Shown here in pieces: positions 1 to 4,781 of a DNA stretch of 11,888 nt. The notes beneath the pieces were generated by a model that made no database searches, was not told the DNA's origin, and was given only the letters and a program-made list of their open reading frames with translations. How positions within the stretch are numbered: position 1 is the first letter of the stretch; every line of letters starts with the position of its first letter. A program made the translations under genes and the position numbers. This DNA is from DASYSA01 sp036003885 (GTDB lineage Bacteria; Acidobacteriota; Blastocatellia; UBA7656), in NCBI GenBank assembly GCA_036003885.1, contig DASYSA010000678.1:1-11888 (forward strand), given 5' to 3'.

Positions 1-17
1 TAGCGACTCCTAAGGAA

Positions 18-90
18 AGTTCTGAGTTCTGAGTTCTGAGTTCTGAGTTCTGAGTTCTGAGTTCTGAGTTCTGAGTTCTGAGTTCTGAGT
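18..90. repeat. Perfect 7-bp tandem repeat, about 10.4 copies (unit AGTTCTG)
   Basis: Ten uninterrupted copies of AGTTCTG followed by a partial AGT. All copies are identical, unlike the degenerate heptads elsewhere in the window, which points to recent expansion by slippage. A shorter tract of the near-complementary unit CTCAGCA lies at 141-165. Its reverse complement reads AGTGCTG, one base different per unit, so the two tracts can pair with one mismatch per heptad around a loop of about 50 nt. The tract sits downstream of the tRNA-Sec gene, in that gene's direction of transcription. No protein is expected from it, since a 7-bp period shifts frame at every unit. Confidence 0.95.
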
Positions 91-140
91 ACTAACTCCA
101 GAGCGCAACCGATTCAAGGACAGCCCTGAACCTCTCGGGC

Positions 141-165
141 CTCAGCACTCAGCACTCAGCACTTT
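141..165. repeat. Short heptad tract (unit CTCAGCA), inverted partner of 18-90
   Basis: Three perfect copies of CTCAGCA plus four further bases, ending in a T-run (163-167). In the direction of the tRNA-Sec transcript it begins within a few bases of the 3' CCA end. Paired with the 18-90 tract it would give an imperfect hairpin downstream of the tRNA. That could act in 3' end formation, but there is no T-run after the hairpin on the tRNA's sense strand, so a classical intrinsic terminator is not supported. Confidence 0.85.
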
Positions 166-168
166 TTC

Positions 169-266
169 TGGCGGAGGCGTGTGGGAATCGAACCCACCCA
201 GGCCGCCTCTCGACGACCCGCAACGGGTTTGAAGCCCGCGAGAACCACCAGGCCCCCTGCGCCTCC
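169..266 (-). tRNA. selC: Selenocysteine tRNA, anticodon UCA
   Basis: The minus strand folds as a bacterial tRNA-Sec of 98 nt with an encoded CCA end (169-171). The acceptor strand GGAGGCG pairs with CGCCTCC; the eighth position of the usual 8-bp stem is a C-A mismatch. The D arm is long (six or more pairs with G-U) with a four-base UGGU loop, as is typical of tRNA-Sec. The anticodon loop is CUUCAAA, with UCA at 230-232, on a five-pair stem ending CCCGU. A long variable arm of about eight pairs is capped by a GAGA tetraloop. The T arm has five pairs with loop TTCGATT. The product is charged with serine, converted to Sec by SelA and delivered to UGA codons by SelB; none of selA, selB or selD is in the window. 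Both sides are flanked by heptad repeats. The identity is secure from the UCA anticodon, long D stem and long variable arm together. Confidence 0.95.
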
Positions 267-294
267 GCTCGCCTGAGACACTAACAAGCCGATT

Positions 295-385
295 GTCATT
301 TGTCACTTGTCATTTGTCAGTGGTCCGTTGTCCGTGGCCCGTGGCCCGTGGTGGTTTCAACGGACAACTGACAACGGACAATGGA
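295..385. repeat. Degenerate heptad tracts in inverted arms between tRNA-Sec and the thioesterase gene
   Basis: The left arm (295-357) has nine 7-bp units that drift gradually: GTCATTT, GTCACTT, GTCAGTG, GTCCGTT, GTCCGTG, GCCCGTG and finally GTGGTTT. The right arm (358-385) has units CAACGGA, CAACTGA, CAACGGA and CAATGGA, whose reverse complements match the GTCCGTT class. The arms are directly adjacent, so a hairpin with almost no spacer is possible. The right arm ends two bases before the stop codon of the thioesterase gene. On the left it lies just upstream of the tRNA-Sec 5' end and may overlap that gene's promoter. Confidence 0.85.
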
Positions 386-386
386 C

Positions 387-821
387 TCAATCCTGTTTTC
401 GCAGGGCTGCCTCGTCCATTCGCTGGGTCTTGGCCTGAACCCTCTTCAAGAATCGTCCGATCTCGACCGGCGCGCGCACGTGTGTCCCTTCGCCGATCTT
501 ATCGACACCATCGTGAGCTTCGACCTCAAATGTGACGGTATTGTCATCCGCGGCCAGAACTTTGGCCCGCACGGTAACGGTGGCCCCGACGGGCGTAGCA
601 GCCAGGTGCTTCACGTCCACTACAACCCCGACTGAGACCCACCCGTCCGGGAGGTACTGCTGGATCAGCTCAGCGGCTGTAACTTCCATATGATAGATCA
701 TTATCGGCGTACCGTAGACCGCCGGCATGTGCTCCTGAAAGTGAGCGACTGTCATTTCCCTCGTGACTTCGACTGACTTGGTCCCCGACACTCCAACCGG
801 TATACTGTCGATTGCCTTCAT
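387..821 (-). CDS. FlK-like hotdog thioesterase
   Basis: A 144-residue single-domain hotdog protein resembling fluoroacetyl-CoA thioesterase FlK and related 'thioesterase superfamily' proteins, which hydrolyse acyl-CoA thioesters in the cytoplasm. The FlK catalytic Thr, Glu and His (42, 50, 76 in FlK) are matched here by T38, E46 and H72 with identical spacings of 8 and 26 residues. The stretch HLAATPVG after the His and the segment AHDGVDKIGEGTHVR also follow the FlK pattern. The ATG start is supported by GAGG seven bases upstream (829-832 on the plus strand). The gene is probably monocistronic: a repeat hairpin lies beyond its 3' end and the next gene upstream, lpxC, is divergent. Fold and catalytic positions are well supported; the true substrate is unknown, and fluoroacetate resistance should not be assumed, since many family members have other acyl-CoA substrates. 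Confidence 0.85.
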   Translation of the reverse strand: MKAIDSIPVGVSGTKSVEVTREMTVAHFQEHMPAVYGTPIMIYHMEVTAAELIQQYLPDGWVSVGVVVDVKHLAATPVGATVTVRAKVLAADDNTVTFEVEAHDGVDKIGEGTHVRAPVEIGRFLKRVQAKTQRMDEAALRKQD

Positions 822-845
822 TCATTCACCTCACGATACCGTTTT

Positions 846-941
846 GCGTTCCGGGTTTCGCGTTTCGCGTTCCTCGTTTGCGTCTCCAGGGTTCAGCTTA
901 AATGGCCTGGCGCGGAACGCGGAACTCAGAACGCGGAACGC
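846..941. repeat. Heptad hairpin (units GCGTTCC/GCGTTTC) in the divergent thioesterase-lpxC gap
   Basis: The left arm (846-873) holds units GCGTTCC, GGGTTTC, GCGTTTC and GCGTTCC, followed by decaying units to about 887. The right arm (914-941) is GGAACGC, GGAACTC, AGAACGC, GGAACGC, which read in reverse complement give GCGTTCC, GCGTTCT, GAGTTCC, GCGTTCC. Arm-to-arm identity is 23 of 28, with a loop of about 40 nt. The element sits 5' of both flanking genes, so it cannot be a terminator for either. The rest of this gap (942-1170) holds the leader hairpin listed separately and no gene I can support; no convincing sigma-70 promoter stands out. Confidence 0.85.
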
Positions 942-1073
942 GAAGCGACACATTCTAGCGCGGAGCCGGATCAAGACCAAGTGACTGGACACTACACCGC
1001 TGTCGCGCCGGTGCCACACCAGGCCCGGCGAAGAGCTGTTTATTGATAGAATTGGCGGTTGAGTGGCTGAGAA

Positions 1074-1101
1074 TCAGCTGGCACGCCCATTGCCATGCTG
1101 A
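1074..1101. other. Bulged inverted repeat upstream of lpxC
   Basis: TCAGC-TGGCA at 1074-1083 pairs with TGCCA and GCTGA at 1091-1101 across a seven-base loop, giving ten base pairs with a single bulged T at 1096. It lies about 70 bp before the lpxC start and is not heptad-based. It could be a leader structure or an operator; no known regulator motif is recognised. Confidence 0.45.
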
Positions 1102-1159
1102 CTGACGCCTCAAATAGGGGCGAATTCTGAATGGTTCCGGGTTTGCAGTTCTTGACCCT

Positions 1160-1164
1160 GGAGG
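1160..1164 (+). promoter_or_regulatory. Shine-Dalgarno that places the lpxC start at TTG 1171
   Basis: GGAGG lies six bases before TTG at 1171, ideal spacing. The alternative GTG at 1165 directly abuts this GGAGG and would be too close. Starting at TTG gives MIRQTTLA, which aligns residue for residue with the E. coli LpxC start MIKQRTLK (recalled). Confidence 0.75.
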
Positions 1165-1170
1165 GTGCCT

Positions 1171-2031
1171 TTGATTCGACAGACAACGCTCGCTAGAGAG
1201 GTCTCAACGAGCGGCCACGGGTTGCACACAGGCAAACCCGCCAAAATCACCCTTTGTCCCGCCCCGGCTTACACCGGGTACGTCTTTCGCCGTGTCGATC
1301 TCAACAATTTCGAGATACCGGCGGCCCCTCAGTACGTCGCGAGGGTGAGCTATGCCACTACGCTGATGCGGCAAGGCGTCATGATAGCGACCGTTGAGCA
1401 CCTGCTCGCCGCGCTGGCCGGCAGTCACATCGACAACTGTATCGTTGAAATCGACTCGCTGGAAGTCCCTATCCTGGATGGCAGCGCCGAGCCTTTTATC
1501 GAGTTGATCGAACAGGCGGGCACCGTAGTCCGAGAGGCCCCGCGCCAGTTCCTTCGCGTTCTCAAGCGTGTCGAAGTGGCCGACGGCAATCGGCGAATGA
1601 GCATAAGCCCGGCTCGGAAGTTTTCGATCTCCTGTCTGATCGAGTTTCCCCACCCCATGATCGGCATTCAGCGCCGGGAGATCGAAATCGTGGACGGCCA
1701 GTTCTCGAAAATCGTCGCGCCTGCGCGCACATTCGGCTTCCTGCACGAATTCGAAGCCTTGCGCAGTTCGGGCCTGATTCGCGGCGGCTCGCTCGAGAAC
1801 GCCGTCGTGTTAACGCCTGAAGGCGGGGTTCTGAACAGCGAAGGGCTGCGCTTTACAGATGAGTTCGTGCGGCACAAGATCATAGACATCATCGGCGACC
1901 TGGCGCTGCTGGGTATGCCGGTGCTGGGCCACGTTGAGGCTGAAAGGACGGGGCACGGCGTCCACTCGGCGTTGGTTTCACGCGTACTTCACGACGACTC
2001 AGCCTGGCAGATAACAGACTCGCCCGATTGA
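1171..2031 (+). CDS. lpxC: UDP-3-O-acyl-N-acetylglucosamine deacetylase LpxC
   Basis: LpxC is the zinc-dependent deacetylase of UDP-3-O-acyl-GlcNAc, the committed step of lipid A synthesis, so the organism should make an LPS-type outer membrane. From the TTG start the protein is 286 residues. Hallmarks run in order: GHGLHTGK near residues 15-22, TVEHLLAALAG with zinc ligand H77, LDGSAEPF near 102-109, ARTFGF near 185-190, and FVRHKIIDIIGD with zinc ligands H235 and D239; H262 sits in RTGHGVHS as the general acid. It ends shortly after the last core helix and lacks the longer C-terminal tail of E. coli LpxC, the part FtsH acts on there, so regulation by that route is doubtful. murA follows 93 bp downstream in the same direction. 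The identity is secure; the TTG start is likely. Confidence 0.96.
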   Translation: MIRQTTLAREVSTSGHGLHTGKPAKITLCPAPAYTGYVFRRVDLNNFEIPAAPQYVARVSYATTLMRQGVMIATVEHLLAALAGSHIDNCIVEIDSLEVPILDGSAEPFIELIEQAGTVVREAPRQFLRVLKRVEVADGNRRMSISPARKFSISCLIEFPHPMIGIQRREIEIVDGQFSKIVAPARTFGFLHEFEALRSSGLIRGGSLENAVVLTPEGGVLNSEGLRFTDEFVRHKIIDIIGDLALLGMPVLGHVEAERTGHGVHSALVSRVLHDDSAWQITDSPD

Positions 2032-2037
2032 CGTCTT

Positions 2038-2065
2038 GTCACTTGTCACTCGCCACTCGTCAGCA
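2038..2065. repeat. Single-arm heptad tract between lpxC and murA
   Basis: Four degenerate 7-bp units, GTCACTT, GTCACTC, GCCACTC and GTCAGCA, begin six bases after the lpxC stop. No inverted partner tract of the same unit is present in this short gap. A small separate hairpin follows: AGCACA (2062-2067) and TGTGCT (2075-2080) around a seven-base loop. The units belong to the same GTCAYTN class as the tracts at 295-315 and 3392-3426. Confidence 0.7.
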
Positions 2066-2124
2066 CATTGCTCGTGTGCTAACATCCGGGTTCAAATTCG
2101 CGCGTTGTCATCAAACAGCAGAAG

Positions 2125-3384
2125 ATGGATAAGTTCAGAATTAGAGGCGGCCAGCCTCTTGCAGGCAAGGTTCAAATAAGCGGCGCCAAGAACTCGGCGC
2201 TGCCCTGTATGGCTGCGGCGCTGCTGACGGCTGACACAGTTACCCTCCACAACGTGCCCTACGTTCGCGACATCATCACGATGCGCAGGCTCCACGAAGA
2301 CCTTGGCTCGCAAGTGTTAATGCCTGAGCTGCGGACCTTAAAGATTTCCGCAGCCAAGGTAGAGTTCTTCGAAGCTCCGTACGAGCTGGTCAAGACCATG
2401 CGGGCCTCTGTGCTCGCACTTGGACCACTGCTCGCGCGCTTCGGCGAGGCCCGAGTCTCGATGCCGGGCGGCTGCGCCATCGGCCAGCGGCCCATTGACC
2501 TTCACCTTGCGGCATTCGAGAAACTTGGCGCGTCGGTGGCCCTCGAGGGCGGCGACGTCGTGGCACGCGCGAAACGACTGCAGGGTCGCGAGGTCGTTTT
2601 CGACAAAGTCACCGTGACGGGCACGGAGAACTTGATGATGGCCGCCGCACTGGCAGATGGTGTAACTACTCTGGTCAACGCGGCTCGAGAGCCGGAAATC
2701 ATCGATCTGGCCGAGTTACTGAACAAGATGGGCGCGCGCATCGAAGGCGCCGGCCGAAGCACCATAACAATCGAAGGCGTCGAACGGCTTGGTGGGGCCG
2801 AGCACACGATCATTCCGGATAGAATCGAGACCGGCACCTTCATTATGGCCGCGGCGATCACCGGCGGGCACCTGGAGATCGTGAACTGCAATCCGCAGCA
2901 CCTGGCTGCGGCAATAGACAAGCTCCGAGAGACGGGCGTGTCCATCGAGCAGCCGAATGCGTTCTCGCTTCGAGTGCGAGCCGCGGATCATATTAACCCG
3001 GTGGATGTGACCACGAACCCCCATCCCGGCTTTCCGACCGACATGCAGGCCCAGTATATGGCCCTGATGACGCTGGCAGCCGGGATTTCGACCATCACGG
3101 AGACCATCTTTGAGAACCGGTTCATGCACGCGGCCGAACTGCTGCGAATGGGTGCGCACATACGCACGAGCGGCAATCAGGCGGTTGTAGAGGGGACGAG
3201 CGCGCTGATGGGAGCCAGGCTCCTGGCGTCGGACCTGCGGGCGTCTGCTTCGCTGGTGCTTGCGGGGCTGGCCGCCCAGGGTGAGACCATTGTCGATCGC
3301 GTATATCACATCGACCGCGGTTATGAAAAGATCGAAGAGAAGCTGCGAGGTGTCGGAGCTGACATTGAACGGTTCAGGGATTGA
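2125..3384 (+). CDS. murA: UDP-N-acetylglucosamine 1-carboxyvinyltransferase MurA
   Basis: MurA transfers enolpyruvate from PEP to UDP-GlcNAc, the first committed step of peptidoglycan synthesis, in the cytoplasm. The 419-residue length is standard. Catalytic residues are present: K22 in GAKNSAL, C117 in MPGGCAIG, D306 in GFPTDMQAQ and R398 in HIDRGYE. C117 matches the Cys alkylated by fosfomycin in E. coli MurA; an Asp there would predict resistance, so this enzyme has the sensitive-type residue. The protein shows the two-domain EPSP-synthase-like fold through repeats such as TGTENLMMAA and ETGTFIMAAA. The ATG start at 2125 is conventional, though only a weak purine stretch (AGAAG) precedes it. 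It lies 93 bp after lpxC and may be co-transcribed with it, which would place the LPS and peptidoglycan branches of UDP-GlcNAc use under one transcript. A heptad hairpin follows. Confidence 0.97.
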   Translation: MDKFRIRGGQPLAGKVQISGAKNSALPCMAAALLTADTVTLHNVPYVRDIITMRRLHEDLGSQVLMPELRTLKISAAKVEFFEAPYELVKTMRASVLALGPLLARFGEARVSMPGGCAIGQRPIDLHLAAFEKLGASVALEGGDVVARAKRLQGREVVFDKVTVTGTENLMMAAALADGVTTLVNAAREPEIIDLAELLNKMGARIEGAGRSTITIEGVERLGGAEHTIIPDRIETGTFIMAAAITGGHLEIVNCNPQHLAAAIDKLRETGVSIEQPNAFSLRVRAADHINPVDVTTNPHPGFPTDMQAQYMALMTLAAGISTITETIFENRFMHAAELLRMGAHIRTSGNQAVVEGTSALMGARLLASDLRASASLVLAGLAAQGETIVDRVYHIDRGYEKIEEKLRGVGADIERFRD

Positions 3385-3391
3385 CCAATTT

Positions 3392-3503
3392 GTCACTGGT
3401 CATTAGTCATTTGTCATTGGTCATTGATTACTTTTATCCCAATCCCGAGGCACCAATGACAATTGACAAAATGACTAGTGACCAATGACTAATGACCAAT
3501 GAC
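3392..3503. repeat. Heptad hairpin (unit GTCATTG class) between murA and the HIT gene
   Basis: The left arm (3392-3426) has units GTCACTG, GTCATTA, GTCATTT, GTCATTG and GTCATTG. The right arm (3454-3503) reads CAATGAC, AATTGAC, AAATGAC, TAGTGAC, CAATGAC, TAATGAC, CAATGAC with one inserted A at 3468, which is the same word on the opposite strand. The outer ends pair over 22 positions with one mismatch when TTGTCACTGGTC is aligned to TTGTCATTGGTC and the sequence following each. The spacer (3427-3453) is AT-rich at first and then contains CCCGAGG. The flanking genes are co-directional; the element starts seven bases after the murA stop. Confidence 0.88.
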
Positions 3504-3521
3504 AAACGTGCAATTAAAAAG

Positions 3522-3551
3522 TTGACTCGATCGCTACGGCTGGTTGATAAT
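3522..3551 (+). promoter_or_regulatory. Candidate sigma-70 promoter for the HIT gene
   Basis: TTGACT (3522-3527) and GATAAT (3546-3551) match the -35 and -10 consensus at five of six positions each, separated by 18 bp. A start site near 3558 would leave a very short leader before the HIT gene. This suggests the HIT gene is transcribed independently of murA, across the heptad hairpin. Confidence 0.45.
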
Positions 3552-3566
3552 TAGCGAACGAGGAAA

Positions 3567-3929
3567 ATGGACAATATGCCCGAACAAGAATGCTTATTCT
3601 GTAGCATCGCCGCTGGAGATACCCCGTCGGAGATTGTATACCGTGATGATCAGGTGGTCGCCATCAAGGACATCAATCCGCAAGCGCCGGTTCATGTGCT
3701 GCTCATTCCGCGAGAGCACAATCTGGAATCCCTTAACGACGCTTCGAAGTTGGATTTGACGGCACTCGGACACCTGCTCTACACCGCAGCGAAGGTTGCC
3801 AATCAACTGGATATTGCCGAGACTGGCTATCGAGTGGTGATCAATACCGGAGAGCGCGCCGGTCAGAGCGTGCCGCATCTCCATGTACACGTCCTCGGGG
3901 GACGCGATCTCACCTGGCCTCCAGGCTGA
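3567..3929 (+). CDS. HIT family hydrolase of the Hint type
   Basis: A 120-residue histidine-triad nucleotide-binding protein. Hint enzymes hydrolyse nucleoside 5'-phosphoramidates and acyl-adenylates such as AMP-lysine, in the cytoplasm. The catalytic triad motif is H104-L-H106-V-H108 near the C-terminus, followed by the family ending GGRDLTWPPG. The N-terminal CLFC (C9, C12) with H51 and H104 fits the zinc-binding variant of the Hint branch. Other family marks are NTGERAGQSVPHLH and the VHVLLIPREH strand. Two starts are possible: ATG 3567 lies only a few bases after AGGA, and ATG 3576 is 12 bases after GAGG; both keep the CLFC motif. The gene has its own candidate promoter and converges on the Uma2 gene. 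Confidence 0.93.
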   Translation: MDNMPEQECLFCSIAAGDTPSEIVYRDDQVVAIKDINPQAPVHVLLIPREHNLESLNDASKLDLTALGHLLYTAAKVANQLDIAETGYRVVINTGERAGQSVPHLHVHVLGGRDLTWPPG

Positions 3930-4073
3930 ATAGTTCCTGAAGCAATCAGTTCACGTCCAGACATCCAAATCCCTCAGGCAATGCTGAGAAAGTCGGTCCG
4001 ACTTGAAATTCGCAAGTATGGTGCTGAACCTCTGTCTGAAGTGGCAATTTCCTGAGAGGAGTCCAGGATCAGT
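3930..4073. other. Gap between convergent genes with short palindromes
   Basis: This 144-bp gap between the convergent HIT and Uma2 genes has no heptad tract, unlike most other gaps here. It contains CTCAG/CTGAG (3973-3988) with a six-base loop and, directly after, a 15-bp odd palindrome AAGTCGG-T-CCGACTT (3990-4004). Neither is followed by a T-run on either strand, so an intrinsic terminator is not supported. No gene is seen. Confidence 0.4.
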
Positions 4074-4742
4074 TCATTTACCCTTCGAATGCTCTCGAAG
4101 CCACTCGCGAAACGAACGCAAGACAGCACTCTGTCCCATTGTCTTGCTCCGCTCCAAAAGGTCAGTCAGGACATCGCAGGTAAGGTATGGAAAGGTGAGG
4201 CTGGCCGCCGCTTCGACATACCCTTGCGGCGTCAGTAAATAGATACGCATACGGCGTTGGTCGTACCTCCATACCTCGGGCACTCCAAAGCGCTCGTAGA
4301 TTGCCAGTTTGGTCTTTGATCTATGCGACACGTCGATCTCAACAGCAATGTCCGGGGGCGGGTCTGCGCTCAAGTCAATCTTGAGTTTGCCTATTATTCG
4401 CGAGGCGTTCTGCACGTAGAAACAGGTGTCTGGCTCCGCGCCCTTCGCTAATGATTTCTGCTTGAAGGTAGTAGATCCGCGACTCTCCACATCGCACCCC
4501 ATCTCATCGCCAATGACGTGCCCGATGAGAAGAATCAGTTCCTCATACATCTCGTGGTTGGACGACGGACTCACAATCTCCAGCCTCCCCTCATAATAAG
4601 TCACTCGATTGCCGGAACTGTCGCCGAGATCGTCTAAGAGTTGCTCGTACTCTTCCCACGACACGTCGTTGAGAATGAGCGATCTGCCCGGCGGCAAAGC
4701 TTCAATTGTGTCCAAGTAATTCGACTGCCGCGTTGTCGTCAT
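4074..4742 (-). CDS. Uma2-family (DUF820) PD-(D/E)XK nuclease-like protein
   Basis: A 222-residue member of the Uma2 family, predicted restriction-endonuclease-like proteins found in many copies in cyanobacteria, Acidobacteriota and Planctomycetota and mostly of unknown role. The PD-(D/E)XK-like core is seen as YYEGRLEIVSPS (E51 to S60), GAEPDTCFY (E103, D105), PPDIAVEIDVSHRSKTK (D131, E135, K145) and the closing YERFGVPEVWRYD (149-161). The ATG at 4742 is preceded by GGAG at seven bases, and the start lies 39 bp after the HEAT-cyclophilin stop, so it is probably the last gene of that transcript. There is no methyltransferase, integrase or transposase beside it, so it is neither an evident restriction system nor part of a visible mobile element. 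The family call is solid; the function is unknown. Confidence 0.88.
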   Translation of the reverse strand: MTTTRQSNYLDTIEALPPGRSLILNDVSWEEYEQLLDDLGDSSGNRVTYYEGRLEIVSPSSNHEMYEELILLIGHVIGDEMGCDVESRGSTTFKQKSLAKGAEPDTCFYVQNASRIIGKLKIDLSADPPPDIAVEIDVSHRSKTKLAIYERFGVPEVWRYDQRRMRIYLLTPQGYVEAAASLTFPYLTCDVLTDLLERSKTMGQSAVLRSFREWLREHSKGK

Positions 4743-4781
4743 AGTCCGACTCCAAACCAGGCTAATGTATCACAGATGTCG

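Noticed and set aside
18..165. CRISPR array
   Set aside because: The units are 7 bp with no spacers, and no cas gene is present.
293..535. Plus-strand reading frame of 80 codons over the heptad repeat near the tRNA
   Set aside because: It runs through the heptad tract and then antisense to the thioesterase gene. Low-complexity residues from the repeat and the overlap with a well-supported gene make it a shadow.
763..1019. Short reading frames on both strands of the thioesterase-lpxC gap
   Set aside because: They are made of heptad repeat translated in successive frames (Arg/Phe/Asn-rich), lack a Shine-Dalgarno and match no family.
3463..3468. Exact TTGACA -35 box inside a heptad arm
   Set aside because: No acceptable -10 follows at 16-19 bp; the match is a by-product of the AATTGAC unit.
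3567..3929. TGA stop of the HIT gene as a possible selenocysteine codon
   Set aside because: The protein ends with the family's normal C-terminus (WPPG) right before the TGA, so it is an ordinary stop.
4074..4742. Restriction-modification or defence island around the Uma2 gene
   Set aside because: No methyltransferase, helicase, toxin-antitoxin or integrase neighbour is present; the Uma2 gene sits alone at the end of a metabolic/chaperone operon.
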